This document shows, piece by piece, positions 26,954-36,722 of a stretch of 64,000 nt of DNA. Below the pieces are notes generated by a model that was given only the letters and a program-made list of their open reading frames with translations, had not been told where the DNA came from and made no database searches. The stretch's first letter is position 1; every line of letters starts with the position of its first letter. The stretch is taken from contig NZ_JBLWIS010000012.1 of the NCBI RefSeq assembly GCF_048381675.1, positions 29,068 to 93,067 on the forward strand, in the 5' to 3' direction. A program made the position numbers and the translations under genes. The stretch comes from Advenella sp048381675 (lineage in GTDB: Bacteria; Pseudomonadota; Gammaproteobacteria; Burkholderiales; Burkholderiaceae_B).

Positions 26954-28600
26954 ATGACTCAAAAGCAGGAGACACGGGTGCTGATTCAAAAGCCAACTTA
27001 CGGGCAAACCTATGAGGCGTTCAAATGGGAGATTCCGGCCAATTTCAATATCGGGGTGGATGTTTGCGATAAATGGGCCGATGGGAGTGGCCGCCTGGCC
27101 TTGATCCAGGAAAGAGCCGCCGGTGATAGCCGCCGTTATACCTTTGACCAGCTCAAGGCGTACTCCAACCAGTTTGTCCACGTGCTACAAAAGGCGGGGG
27201 TAGGCAAGGGGGACAGGGTGGGCATTTTGCTGGCGCAGGGGGTTGAAACAGCGATTGCCCATATTGCCGTGTACAAATTGGGGGCGATTGCGATTCCCCT
27301 GTTTTCCCTGTTCGGCATAGATGCCCTGCAGTACCGTCTTGCCAACTCGGGCGCCAAGGTCCTGGTGACCAACCAGGACGGCATGGCCAAGTTGCAGGAT
27401 ATCCGTGACAGCCTGAATGAATTGCAGGCGGTTTTCAATATTGATATTGAAAAATCCGCAGAGGGTGCCACTGCCTTCTGGCCAGCCTTGAAGCAGGAAG
27501 CGCCAGATTTCACGCCGGTAAACACCCTGGCTGAAGACCCGGCCGTTATCATTTATACCTCGGGTACTACCGGTAAGCCTAAGGGGGCCTTGCATGCCCA
27601 CCGGGTGCTGTTGGGACATTTGCCTGGGGTGGAGATGTCGCATAATTTTCTATTGGCTGAAGACAGCCTTATGTGGACGCCGGCCGATTGGGCCTGGATT
27701 GGTGGCCTGTTTGATGTACTGATGCCTGCCTGGCATCATGGGATTCCGGTGCTTGCCTGCCGCTTTGAAAAATTCACGGCCGAAGCCGCTTTTGAGCTGA
27801 TGGAGCGACACCAGGTTACCAACGCCTTCCTGCCGCCCACGGCCCTGAAAATGATGCGCCATATCGAGAACCCGCAACAACGCTGGCGCCTTAAGTTGCG
27901 CACGATTGCCAGTGGAGGGGAATCCTTGGGGCTGGAGCTGATTGAATGGGGACGGCGCAACCTGGGTCTCACCATTAACGAGTTTTATGGCCAGACCGAA
28001 TGCAATATGATTGTTTCCGCCTGCTCGGCCCTGTTTGAGCCGCAGATTGGCAGCATCGGCAAGGCCGTGCCCGGGCATCATCTGGCGATTGTGGACGAGC
28101 AGGGTCAAGTCTTGCCCAATGGCCAGGAAGGCAATATTGGGGTGCTGGCACCTGATCCGGTCATGTTTCTGGCGTACTGGCAGAATCCTGAAGCGACATG
28201 GGAAAAATATGCAGGAGCCTATCTGGTGACCGGGGATATGGGGGTGCAGGATGAGAACGGTTTTATCCGCTTTGTAGGCCGGAACGATGATGTGATTACC
28301 AGTGCCGGTTACCGGATTGGCCCGGGGCCCATTGAGGACTGCATTCTGGGACATCCTGCCGTTAGCATGGTGGCGGTGATTGGCCTGCCCGATGCCGAGC
28401 GCACCGAAGTGGTGACCGCTTTTGTGGTACTTAGTGAGGGTGTTGCCGAAAGCGAGGACCTGAAAAAAGAAATTCAGGCCCATGTGCGCCATCGTGTAGC
28501 TGCCCATGAGTACCCACGCCAGATTCATTTTGTGCCTGGGTTACCCATGACGACCACGGGCAAGATCATTCGCCGGGAATTACGCCAGCAGCGGTTTTAA
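26954..28600 (+). CDS. AMP-dependent acyl-CoA synthetase
   Basis: Activates a carboxylic acid to its CoA thioester through an acyl-AMP. The 548-residue protein carries IIYTSGTTGKPKGALHAHR (phosphate loop), FYGQTECNM (adenine and substrate motif), LVTGDMG, the hinge RNDDVITSAGYRIGP and the catalytic lysine in TTTGKIIRREL. The overall pattern is nearest to the acetyl/medium-chain acyl-CoA synthetase branch; the chain length of the substrate is not clear. Its last 21 bases overlap the end of uvrA on the other strand. Confidence 0.9.
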   Translation: MTQKQETRVLIQKPTYGQTYEAFKWEIPANFNIGVDVCDKWADGSGRLALIQERAAGDSRRYTFDQLKAYSNQFVHVLQKAGVGKGDRVGILLAQGVETAIAHIAVYKLGAIAIPLFSLFGIDALQYRLANSGAKVLVTNQDGMAKLQDIRDSLNELQAVFNIDIEKSAEGATAFWPALKQEAPDFTPVNTLAEDPAVIIYTSGTTGKPKGALHAHRVLLGHLPGVEMSHNFLLAEDSLMWTPADWAWIGGLFDVLMPAWHHGIPVLACRFEKFTAEAAFELMERHQVTNAFLPPTALKMMRHIENPQQRWRLKLRTIASGGESLGLELIEWGRRNLGLTINEFYGQTECNMIVSACSALFEPQIGSIGKAVPGHHLAIVDEQGQVLPNGQEGNIGVLAPDPVMFLAYWQNPEATWEKYAGAYLVTGDMGVQDENGFIRFVGRNDDVITSAGYRIGPGPIEDCILGHPAVSMVAVIGLPDAERTEVVTAFVVLSEGVAESEDLKKEIQAHVRHRVAAHEYPRQIHFVPGLPMTTTGKIIRRELRQQRF

Positions 28601-31465
28601 ATAACGGCCGGTATGGCTCTTTGGGTGGTTGGCAATATCTTGCGGCGTGCCTTCAGCCACAATGGTGCCACCGCCCTGGCCGCCTTCGGGGCCCATGTCC
28701 ACGACCCAGTCTGCGGCCTTGATTACATCCAGGTTGTGTTCAATCACCACCACGGTATTACCGGCATCCACCAGCTGGTTGATGACTTCCAGCAATAGGG
28801 CAATATCGGCAAAATGCAGACCGGTGGTGGGTTCATCAAGCACATACATGGTTTTGCCGGTGCTGCGCTTGGACAGTTCCAGTGACAGCTTGATGCGTTG
28901 TGCCTCGCCACCTGAAAGCGTGGTGGCGCTTTGCCCCAGGCGGATATAGCTCAGGCCGACATCCATGAGGGTTTGCAGCTTGCGGGCGATCAGGGGAACC
29001 GCGCTGAAATATTCAAGTGCCTGCTCTACCGTAAGATCAAGGACATCGCTGATGGTGCGGCCACGGTAGCGGATTTCCAGGGTTTCCCGGTTATACCGCT
29101 TGCCATGACAGGTGTCACAGGGTACGTACATGTCGGGCAGGAAATGCATTTCCACCTTGATCACGCCATCGCCCTGGCAGTTTTCGCAGCGTCCGCCCTT
29201 GACGTTAAAGGAAAAACGCCCTGGATCATAGCCGCGGGCCCGGGCTTCGGGCGTACCGGCAAACAATTCGCGAATGGGGGTAAACAGGCCGGTATAAGTG
29301 GCCGGGTTGCTGCGCGGGGTGCGCCCGATCGGGCTTTGGTCCACATTGATGATCTTGTCGAAATGCTCCAGCCCTTCGATATGGGAATAGGGGGCGGACT
29401 CTGCCTGGGCACGGTTCAGTTCCCTTGCCATGATGGTGGCCAGGGTATCGTTGATCAGGGTGGATTTGCCGGAACCGGAAACCCCGGAAATGCAGATCAG
29501 CTTGCCAACCGGAATGCTCAGGTTGACCGATTTCAGGTTGTTGCCGGTACAGCCATACAGTTTCAGCCAGGGTTGTTCCTCATCAAGCGGGCGGATGTTG
29601 CCGACATTGATTTTTTTGCGGCCGCTTAAATAATTGCCGGTCAGGGATTGCGGGTTGGCTTCAACTTCTTGGGGGCTGCCCTGGGCAATCACCCTGCCAC
29701 CATGTTCTCCGGCACCGGGACCCATGTCCACGACCCAGTCGGCGGCGCGGATCATGTCTTCATCATGCTCTACCACAATCACGCTATTACCCAGGTCACG
29801 CAAATGCTGGAGCGTATGGATAAGACGGTCGTTATCGCGCTGGTGCAGGCCAATCGAGGGCTCATCCAGCACATACATCACTCCTGTCAGCCCCGAGCCA
29901 ATCTGGCTGGCCAGGCGGATACGCTGGGCCTCACCACCGGAAATCGTATCGGCACTGCGGTCCAGTGACAGATAGTTCAGTCCCACATCATTCAGGAACT
30001 GCAGGCGCGACTGGATTTCACGCACAATCCGGTTGGCGATTTCCTGCTTGGCACCGTTGAGCTGCAGGTTTTGGAACCATTCCAGGCATTTGGAAAGCGC
30101 CATGGCTTCCACTTCGTAAATGCCCAGTCCGCGCTTGGCGCCTTCCCGCTCTTCGTTGCCAATCAGTACATTCCGGGCATCGGCACGCAGGCGGGAGCCA
30201 TTACATTCGGGACAGGTTTGCAGGCTGCGGTATTTGCCCAGTTCTTCGCGTACGGCGCTGGAATCGGTTTCCAGCCAACGTCTTTCGAGATTGGGAATAA
30301 TGCCTTCGAAGGCGTGTGTCTTGAAGGTGCTGAGTCCCTTGTTGTCCAGGTACAGGAAAGAAATTTCTTCTTCGCCGGAACCGTATAAGACAATTTGCTT
30401 TATGTGTTCAGGCAGGGATTCGAAGGCCTCGTCGATATCGAATCCGTAATGAATGGCCAGGCTGTGCAGCAGGGAATGGGTAAAGGCATTGCGTTTGTCC
30501 CAGCCCTTGATGGCGCCGCTGGCCAGGCTTAACTCTGGAAAAGCCACAATCCGCTTGGGGTCAAAGATATGAACATGACCCAGGCCATCACAGCGTGGGC
30601 AGGCCCCTACCGGGTTGTTAAAGCTGAACAGGCGCGGCTCCAGTTCAGCCAGGCTGTGATTGCAGACAGGGCAGGCATAGCGGCTGGAGAAGGCATGTTC
30701 AATGTTTTCATCCAGGTCCAGTACAATTACCCGGCCATCAGCCAGCTTGATCGCGGTTTCAATGCTTTCGGCCAGGCGTTGTTTGCTTTCTTCGCGCACT
30801 TTCAGGCGGTCAATCACCACGTCGATATTGTGTTTTTCGTTTTTGTTCAGGGGCGGGATGCGGTCAAGTTCGATCATGGCGTCGTCGATGCGAACGCGAA
30901 TAAAGCCCTGGGCCTGAAACTGGATGAATTCATCTTCAAAGCTGCCCTTGCGATTGCGGGCAATCGGTGCCAGCAAGGCAATCCGGGTTTCGGGTTTCAG
31001 CGCCAGAATGAAATCAACCATCTGACCAACGCTTTGGGCCTGCAGCGGCTCTCCATGTTCGGGGCAGTACGGCGTGCCGACGCGGGCAAACAGCAGGCGC
31101 AGGTAATCGTGGATCTCTGTAATGGTGCCAACCGTAGAGCGTGGGTTGTGTCCGGCCGCTTTCTGTTCGATTGAAATCGCGGGTGACAGGCCTTCGATCA
31201 TGTCGACATCAGGCTTGTCCATGAGTTGCAGGAACTGGCGGGCATAGGCCGAGAGGCTTTCCACATAACGGCGCTGGCCTTCGGCATACAGCGTGTCAAA
31301 CGCCAAGGAAGACTTGCCCGAGCCGGATAGGCCGGTCATGACCACCAGTTTGTGACGGGGCAAATCAAGTGAAATATTCTTCAGATTATGCGTGCGGGCA
31401 CCGCGGATGCGGATTGCATCCCTGTTGAAGTCACCGGTTGTGTCCGGGGATGTATCCATTACCAT
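28580..31465 (-). CDS. uvrA: UvrABC system protein A
   Basis: Damage-sensing ATPase of nucleotide excision repair. The 961-residue protein has two ABC modules with Walker A GLSGSGKSSLAFD and GVSGSGKSTLIND, signatures ISGGEAQRI and LSGGEAQRI, and zinc-binding cysteines in CPVC/CPRC and CENC/CDTC pairs. No LexA box (CTGT-N8-ACAG) is visible in the 135-base upstream gap shared with the MFS gene. Confidence 0.97.
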   Translation of the reverse strand: MVMDTSPDTTGDFNRDAIRIRGARTHNLKNISLDLPRHKLVVMTGLSGSGKSSLAFDTLYAEGQRRYVESLSAYARQFLQLMDKPDVDMIEGLSPAISIEQKAAGHNPRSTVGTITEIHDYLRLLFARVGTPYCPEHGEPLQAQSVGQMVDFILALKPETRIALLAPIARNRKGSFEDEFIQFQAQGFIRVRIDDAMIELDRIPPLNKNEKHNIDVVIDRLKVREESKQRLAESIETAIKLADGRVIVLDLDENIEHAFSSRYACPVCNHSLAELEPRLFSFNNPVGACPRCDGLGHVHIFDPKRIVAFPELSLASGAIKGWDKRNAFTHSLLHSLAIHYGFDIDEAFESLPEHIKQIVLYGSGEEEISFLYLDNKGLSTFKTHAFEGIIPNLERRWLETDSSAVREELGKYRSLQTCPECNGSRLRADARNVLIGNEEREGAKRGLGIYEVEAMALSKCLEWFQNLQLNGAKQEIANRIVREIQSRLQFLNDVGLNYLSLDRSADTISGGEAQRIRLASQIGSGLTGVMYVLDEPSIGLHQRDNDRLIHTLQHLRDLGNSVIVVEHDEDMIRAADWVVDMGPGAGEHGGRVIAQGSPQEVEANPQSLTGNYLSGRKKINVGNIRPLDEEQPWLKLYGCTGNNLKSVNLSIPVGKLICISGVSGSGKSTLINDTLATIMARELNRAQAESAPYSHIEGLEHFDKIINVDQSPIGRTPRSNPATYTGLFTPIRELFAGTPEARARGYDPGRFSFNVKGGRCENCQGDGVIKVEMHFLPDMYVPCDTCHGKRYNRETLEIRYRGRTISDVLDLTVEQALEYFSAVPLIARKLQTLMDVGLSYIRLGQSATTLSGGEAQRIKLSLELSKRSTGKTMYVLDEPTTGLHFADIALLLEVINQLVDAGNTVVVIEHNLDVIKAADWVVDMGPEGGQGGGTIVAEGTPQDIANHPKSHTGRYLKPLLA

Positions 31466-31523
31466 TGTTAATACTAGCTTCCAGTTAGATGAGTCTGGTT
31501 TTCGTTAGCCGAATGCATAACTA

Positions 31524-31548
31524 TAACGCAGTCAGCCAGTCTGCGTTA
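31524..31548. promoter_or_regulatory. Palindrome between uvrA and the MFS gene
   Basis: TAACGCAG (31524-31531) and CTGCGTTA (31541-31548) are perfect 8-base arms with a 9-base spacer, midway between the two divergent starts. Size and symmetry fit a dimeric repressor site. A minor alternative is a transcript hairpin. Confidence 0.5.
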
Positions 31549-31600
31549 CACTCTTATAAAGATATCCTCCAATTAGTTGGTTATTAATTAAATCCCTCAC

Positions 31601-32836
31601 ATGTCCATTAAATCTAGAATCAGTCACCCTGATTCCCGTCATGCCCCCCGGCAACCGCGGGAAAAACTCAAGTTAACACCGATAGAAAGAAAAGCCAGCA
31701 TTTCCCTGGCTTTATTGTTTGCCGTGCGCATGCTGGGGCTGTTCCTGCTGACCCCTGTGTTTGCCGATGCCGCCAAAACCCTGACCAACGGCAATAATGC
31801 CGCCCTGGTGGGGGCGGCCATTGGTGCTTACGGTATTACCCAGGCCATCATGCAAATTCCGCTTGGCATGGCGTCCGACAAGTTTGGAAGGCGTCCGGTC
31901 ATTATCTTCGGCATGCTGTTGTTTGTCATTGGGGGCATTATTTGTGCCAATGCCGAATCCGTGACGACGGTTATTATTGGCCGGGCCATCCAGGGATTTG
32001 GCGCGGTTTCCGCGGCCATTACCGCCTGGGTTGCCGATGCCACTCGCCCTGAAGTACGTACCCGGGCCATGGCCATGGTGGGCGCCTCCATTGGTGTTTC
32101 CTTTGCGGTTTCACTGGTGCTGTCGCCCTTGCTGGTCGAATGGAGCGGCTTGCCCGGCCTGTTCTGGGTCATCAGCCTGTTGGGTTTTGTTTGCCTGTTA
32201 CTGGCCACGCTTATTGTGCCTGTGGTGCCCATGCATGGCCAAGCGGTATCGCAAAAATCACGCGCAGCCGATGTGTTCAAACATGCCGATTTGCTGCGCC
32301 TGAACTTCGGGGTTTTCTGCCTGCATTTTATTTTGATGTCCATCTTTGTGGTGGCCCCTCCCTTGTTGATGGAGCTGGGTGGTTATACCGTGGGTAATCT
32401 TTGGGAGGTTTACCTGCCAGTTATATTGGTGGCATTTGTGTTAATGGTACCGGCGGTTTTCTATACCGAAACCCGTCATATTCATAAATTAAGCCTTGAA
32501 ATCTGTGTGGCAGCCCTGGCCGTGGTTATGGCTATGATGCCGCTGGCCAGCCAGTCTTTTGCCGCTACCATGGTGGCCTTTGTGCTATTTTTCATCGCGT
32601 TCAATATCCTGGAAGCCTTGCAGCCTTCAATGGTTTCCCGCTTTTCACCGCCCGAGCATAAAGGCTTGGCCCTGGGGTTCTATAATATGTCCCAGGCACT
32701 GGGTGTTGCCGCTGGTGGCGCTATTGGCGGCCTGGTGGCGCGTTATGCGGGGCCTCCAAAAGTATTCCTGCTGGGGGCATTGCTGGCGGCAGTCTGGTTC
32801 TTTGTCTCCAGGGGCCTGAAAGGTGTTAGGCGATAG
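31601..32836 (+). CDS. MFS transporter (YajR-like)
   Basis: A 411-residue major facilitator protein with about twelve helices after a charged N-terminal tail of roughly 30 residues. The loop 2-3 signature reads GMASDKFGRRPVI, and helix 4 has GRAIQGFGAVSAA. The substrate is unknown; a drug-efflux-like carrier is likely. The position between uvrA and ssb is conserved in Burkholderiales by my recollection. Unlike E. coli YajR there is no C-terminal metal-binding domain. Confidence 0.85.
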   Translation: MSIKSRISHPDSRHAPRQPREKLKLTPIERKASISLALLFAVRMLGLFLLTPVFADAAKTLTNGNNAALVGAAIGAYGITQAIMQIPLGMASDKFGRRPVIIFGMLLFVIGGIICANAESVTTVIIGRAIQGFGAVSAAITAWVADATRPEVRTRAMAMVGASIGVSFAVSLVLSPLLVEWSGLPGLFWVISLLGFVCLLLATLIVPVVPMHGQAVSQKSRAADVFKHADLLRLNFGVFCLHFILMSIFVVAPPLLMELGGYTVGNLWEVYLPVILVAFVLMVPAVFYTETRHIHKLSLEICVAALAVVMAMMPLASQSFAATMVAFVLFFIAFNILEALQPSMVSRFSPPEHKGLALGFYNMSQALGVAAGGAIGGLVARYAGPPKVFLLGALLAAVWFFVSRGLKGVRR

Positions 32837-32930
32837 CCACAATGGTTATAATGCGCACATGATTCTTCTGTTAACCGGCTTGTTTTTTTAAGATTCAGGC
32901 CAGGTATATGCAAATTGTTAGGAAATTTTT

Positions 32931-33422
32931 ATGGCATCAGTCAACAAAGTTATTTTAGTGGGAAATCTGGGGCGTGACCCTGAAGTCCGTTACAGCCCTG
33001 ACGGTGCTGCAATGTGTAATATCTCTATTGCCACCACCTCTAGCTGGAAAGATAAAAACACCGGTGAGCGCCGTGATGAAACCGAATGGCATCGCGTTTC
33101 TTTCTTTGGTCGCCTCGCTGAAGTTGCCGGTCAATACCTTAAAAAAGGCAGCGCCGTGTATGTGGAAGGCCGCATCAAGACACGCAAATGGCAAGACAAA
33201 GAGACCGGGCAGGATCGTTATTCAACTGATATCATTGCCGATCAGATGCAAATGCTGGGTGGTCGTGCCGACTCTACAAGCATGGGTGGCGATGATTTCA
33301 GTGATTCTTATGCGGCACCTCGCCAGCAACCGCAGCGTGCACCGCAAAGCCAGCGTCCATCAGCACCTGCTGCCGGTTCTGCCAGCAATATCATGGATAT
33401 GGACGACGATATACCGTTTTAA
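32931..33422 (+). CDS. ssb: Single-stranded DNA-binding protein
   Basis: Coats single-stranded DNA in replication and repair. The 163-residue protein has the OB fold (NKVILVGNLGRDPEVRY at the start, TEWHRVSFFGRLAEVAGQYL in the middle), a Gln/Pro/Ala-rich linker and the acidic tip DDDIPF that binds partner proteins. A GGAAA site precedes the ATG. Confidence 0.97.
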   Translation: MASVNKVILVGNLGRDPEVRYSPDGAAMCNISIATTSSWKDKNTGERRDETEWHRVSFFGRLAEVAGQYLKKGSAVYVEGRIKTRKWQDKETGQDRYSTDIIADQMQMLGGRADSTSMGGDDFSDSYAAPRQQPQRAPQSQRPSAPAAGSASNIMDMDDDIPF

Positions 33423-33508
33423 GCTTTACCAGAAACATTATATAGTTAATTAATTTCTATTTGGTTTGGTTTAACCAGCTGATTTTAATAGAAAATTATT
33501 CAACAAGA

Positions 33509-33547
33509 AGCCCTTCAAATGCATAAATATTTGAAGGGCTTTGTTTA
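33509..33547 (+). terminator. Terminator between convergent ssb and the amino-acid ABC operon
   Basis: AGCCCTTCAAAT (33509-33520) and ATTTGAAGGGCT (33529-33540) form a perfect 12-bp stem with an 8-base loop, followed by TTGTTTA. It can also serve the minus strand, with TTCTTGTTG following. Confidence 0.85.
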
Positions 33548-33572
33548 TAGTTGAAGCAAGTTGGCTTGAGCG

Positions 33573-34301
33573 TTAAAGCAAGCGTGACAGGAAATTACGT
33601 GCCCGTTCAGAGCGATTCTGTATGTCATTGAAAAACGACGCTGTGGGGCAATCTTCCAATATGTGCCCTTTATCCATGAATACAATCCGGTCGGCCACTT
33701 TTTGTGCAAAACCCATTTCATGCGTTACGCATATCATCGTCATGCCCTCTTGGGCTAACTCAACCATCACATCAAGCACTTCTTGCACCATCTCCGGGTC
33801 CAGGGCAGAGGTGGGCTCATCAAACAGCATGCAGACTGGATTCATGCAAAGCGCCCTTGCGATGGCCACACGCTGTTGCTGGCCGCCTGAAAGGCTGGCC
33901 GGATAACGGTCCTCAAAGGTGGCCAAGCCGACGCGGTCCAGGTATTTTTTGACCTGTTCATTGGCTTCTTCTTTTGAGCGTCCAAGCACTTTTTGTTGCG
34001 CCAAGGTTAAATTTCCCCTGACGGTTAAATGCGGAAACAATTCAAAATTCTGAAAAACCATGCCGGCTTTGGCACGTAAAGCGGGCAGGTTTGTAGCCGG
34101 ATCGCCAACAGATGTGCCATTCACCGTAATGGTGCCTTGCTGAAACGGCTCCAGGCCATTGACGGTTTTAATCAAGGTTGATTTGCCCGAGCCTGAAGGC
34201 CCGCAAATAACCAATACTTCCTGTTTGTTGACGTGTATGGAACAGTCTTTTAATACCTGAGTTGTTCCATACCACTTGGAGATGTTTTCAATGCTGATCA
34301 T
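33573..34301 (-). CDS. Polar amino-acid ABC transporter ATPase (GltL type)
   Basis: Energises the importer encoded upstream. The 242-residue ATPase has Walker A GPSGSGKST, Q-loop MVFQNFELFPH, signature LSGGQQQR, Walker B CMLFDEPTSALDPE and the H-loop in CVTHEMGFA. These segments are of the glutamate/aspartate/glutamine (PAAT) class. It is the last gene of a minus-strand run: binding protein, two permeases, ATPase. With gadBC close by, glutamate is an attractive substrate, but this is inference. Confidence 0.9.
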   Translation of the reverse strand: MISIENISKWYGTTQVLKDCSIHVNKQEVLVICGPSGSGKSTLIKTVNGLEPFQQGTITVNGTSVGDPATNLPALRAKAGMVFQNFELFPHLTVRGNLTLAQQKVLGRSKEEANEQVKKYLDRVGLATFEDRYPASLSGGQQQRVAIARALCMNPVCMLFDEPTSALDPEMVQEVLDVMVELAQEGMTMICVTHEMGFAQKVADRIVFMDKGHILEDCPTASFFNDIQNRSERARNFLSRLL

Positions 34302-34322
34302 AGGGGCATATTTGGAAATAAA

Positions 34323-35015
34323 TTACGTGTGGGCTGATTTTGCCTGGTAGCGTTTTAACAAGGCATTGGCAACAAAAGACAGGCCAACACAATATATATA
34401 ATAAATAACGGCAACAAACAGGAATATTTCTGCCGGATATACCATTACCCGGTTACTGACCTGAGTGGCCACAAATGACAGTTCGGCAACGCCAATCACA
34501 TAGGCAAGAGAGGTGTCTTTAATGAGTGATACCCATTGATTGATGAATGAGGGCATCATGACCGGCAGGGCTTGGGGTAAAATGACATAACGCATGACCT
34601 GATGGGGTTTCATGCCCAATGCCGCGGCAGCTTGCCATTGGCCGGCCGGTAGGCTACGAATGCCGGCATAGACGGCATGGGCCAGGTAGGCGCCGCCAAT
34701 CAAAGATAAAGAGCAAACCACCGTAATGGTTCCCGGAATATCAATATGAAAAAGAATGGGCAATAAAAAATAAACCCAAAAAATAAGCATGATGACCGGA
34801 ATCGCCCTGAAAAACCCCAGGAAAGTAAGCAGTGCCGTATGAACAATGCCTTTTGTTAATGCAAGGGTGATGCCAAATGCCAATCCCAGAATGGCGGAAG
34901 CAAGGGCGGAAGCAATGCTTAAGATAATGGTGAGTGCCGCGCCTCCCAGGGGGCCGTACGGATAAGCACCAATTAAAAAATAGGTCAGGTTATTGCTGAT
35001 GACGGTGAAATCCAT
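34323..35015 (-). CDS. Polar amino-acid ABC transporter permease (GltK type)
   Basis: One of two permeases of the PAAT importer. The 230-residue protein has five or so helices and the EAA-type loop GQWQAAAALGMKPHQVMRYVILPQA (partly quoted). It shares one base with the end of the other permease (TAATG arrangement), indicating coupled translation. Confidence 0.88.
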   Translation of the reverse strand: MDFTVISNNLTYFLIGAYPYGPLGGAALTIILSIASALASAILGLAFGITLALTKGIVHTALLTFLGFFRAIPVIMLIFWVYFLLPILFHIDIPGTITVVCSLSLIGGAYLAHAVYAGIRSLPAGQWQAAAALGMKPHQVMRYVILPQALPVMMPSFINQWVSLIKDTSLAYVIGVAELSFVATQVSNRVMVYPAEIFLFVAVIYYIYCVGLSFVANALLKRYQAKSAHT

Positions 35016-35743
35016 TAGCGCCTGCCTTGTACGAATGTACGGGATTTCAGGATGTATTGGCCCACCACTTCAAGCACCACAATTGCCAGAATATAAAGAA
35101 TAGTGGCAATCCCAAAAGCCTGGAATGTTTTAAATGTTTCAGTTTCTACCTGCCGGGCAGCATAAGACAGTTCTGCCACACCGATGGCCATGGTCAAAGA
35201 GGTATTCTTGATGGTATTCATGTATTGCCCCAGTAAAGACGGAAAGGCATTGCGCACTGCCTGGGGAAAAATCACGTAACGCCACATTTGCGAGGCTTTC
35301 ATGCCCAATGCCGTGGCGGCAAACCGCTGTTGGATGGAAACGCTTTGTACGCCTGAACGAAGTTCTTCGGCAATAAAGGCGGCTGTATAAAGCGTTAAAC
35401 CGGTGAAACCGGCAATATATTCAAAAGCAGGCCAATGAATATCACCCATAAAAACAGTCCAGATATGGGGGGTATTCAGCCATGTGACGGCAGAAGCGGG
35501 AAGGAGCGAAGAAACACCAAAATACCAGAAAAACAATTGCACGAGTAAAGGCGTGTTCCTGAAAATGCTCAGGTAAATTTTGGCAGGTATGGTAAAAAAG
35601 GCCGAATGGGAAACCCTGGCCAGACAAACAAAAAATCCCAGCAGCGTAGCGGCCAGGGAAACACAAAAAGACAGGATTAAGGTTACGCCAAAACCGGCCA
35701 ACAGCCAGTTGACGTAATGCGGGGCAAGCCAAAAATCATTCAT
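35015..35743 (-). CDS. Polar amino-acid ABC transporter permease (GltJ type)
   Basis: First permease of the PAAT importer, 242 residues. It has the EAA loop RFAATALGMKASQMWRYVIFPQA (partly quoted) and the FFRNTPLLVQ-like segment IFRNTPLLVQLFFWYFG (17 residues) typical of PAAT permeases. A hairpin separates it from the binding-protein gene. Confidence 0.88.
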   Translation of the reverse strand: MNDFWLAPHYVNWLLAGFGVTLILSFCVSLAATLLGFFVCLARVSHSAFFTIPAKIYLSIFRNTPLLVQLFFWYFGVSSLLPASAVTWLNTPHIWTVFMGDIHWPAFEYIAGFTGLTLYTAAFIAEELRSGVQSVSIQQRFAATALGMKASQMWRYVIFPQAVRNAFPSLLGQYMNTIKNTSLTMAIGVAELSYAARQVETETFKTFQAFGIATILYILAIVVLEVVGQYILKSRTFVQGRR

Positions 35744-35759
35744 TTTTTTTATTTTGTAG

Positions 35760-35785
35760 AACCCGATAGTTTTACCTATCGGGTT
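35760..35785. terminator. Hairpin between binding-protein and permease genes
   Basis: AACCCGATAG (35760-35769) and CTATCGGGTT (35776-35785) make a perfect 10-bp stem with a 6-base loop. On the minus strand no U tract follows, so it probably protects the binding-protein mRNA end and lowers permease expression rather than stopping transcription fully. Confidence 0.65.
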
Positions 35786-35801
35786 GCCGGATTATTATTT
35801 T

Positions 35802-36617
35802 TTATTTGTTGCCAATTTTATAAATACGTTGCAATGGTGTTTTGGTGTCCGGGCCAAACCAGGTGTTATATATTTTTTCTGCCTCACCAGATGCTTCCAA
35901 TTCAAGCAAAGCGTTGTCCACAAATGCTTTCAATGCCGTTTCACCTTTGGGTATGCCAATTCCGATCAAGTCGTCTGAAATTGAAAATGCGGGAATTTCA
36001 TAGTTTTCTTTATCAGGTACATTGGCCAGCAAGCCGATTAATTTAGGGCCGTCTTGTGTAATGGCCTGTACATTGCCATTACGTAATGCGGTAAAGGCAA
36101 AGGGCGTATCATCATAGGCAACCAGTTTGGCTTGCGGGTATTTTTCACGTAGAACGATTTCATTGGTGGTGCCTTTATCAACACCAATACGTAAACTGTT
36201 TAATTGGTCCGGAGAGCTTAATACCCCTTTTTTGGCAATAAATTGCTGGCCTGATGCGAAATAGGGAATACTGAAATCAACCTGTTTGCCGCGTTCTTCC
36301 GTGATGGTAAAGTTTGCCAGGACTAAGTCCACTTTATTTGATGTTAATAAAGGTACACGGTTGGCCGGGTTGGTGGGCACCACTTCCAGTTTTACGCCCA
36401 GCTTGTTTGCCAGTGCTTGTGCATAATCGACATCCAGCCCGTTAATTTGGCGGGTTTTTTCGTTTACAAAGCCAAATGGCGGGTTACTGTCAAAAGAGGC
36501 TACTTTAAGTACGCCGGCTTTTTTAATATCTTCCAGGCGATCGGCGTGTGCCGCACCGGAAAAACCGGCAAAAAAAGCAGTGGCTACCAAGGCTAAAGCC
36601 GTAATTTTGTTTTTCAT
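35802..36617 (-). CDS. Polar amino-acid ABC transporter substrate-binding protein
   Basis: Exported binding protein of the PAAT importer. The 271-residue precursor, starting at the ATG at 36617 with GGAA about 10 bases upstream, has a signal peptide ending at AAHA and then two lobes; conserved segments are NPPFGFVNEKT, LVLANFTITEERG and the hinge region GVDKGTTNEI. The closest class is the glutamate/aspartate/cystine group. It heads the four-gene operon. The ligand cannot be fixed by sequence alone. Confidence 0.88.
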   Translation of the reverse strand: MKNKITALALVATAFFAGFSGAAHADRLEDIKKAGVLKVASFDSNPPFGFVNEKTRQINGLDVDYAQALANKLGVKLEVVPTNPANRVPLLTSNKVDLVLANFTITEERGKQVDFSIPYFASGQQFIAKKGVLSSPDQLNSLRIGVDKGTTNEIVLREKYPQAKLVAYDDTPFAFTALRNGNVQAITQDGPKLIGLLANVPDKENYEIPAFSISDDLIGIGIPKGETALKAFVDNALLELEASGEAEKIYNTWFGPDTKTPLQRIYKIGNK

Positions 36618-36722
36618 TATCAATTCCATTTCAATTGGGCAGGTTGCGTAAATTGTTCTGTTTATTAACAGAATGTGACTTATTACATCACGTTGCAGCC
36701 CGGGAATAGAAATATAAAAAAA

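Noticed and set aside
27650..28528. 292-codon minus-strand frame opposite the acyl-CoA synthetase
   Set aside because: Antisense shadow with no motif and no ribosome site.
31466..31600. LexA (SOS) box upstream of uvrA
   Set aside because: No CTGT-N8-ACAG match on either strand; only a different palindrome.
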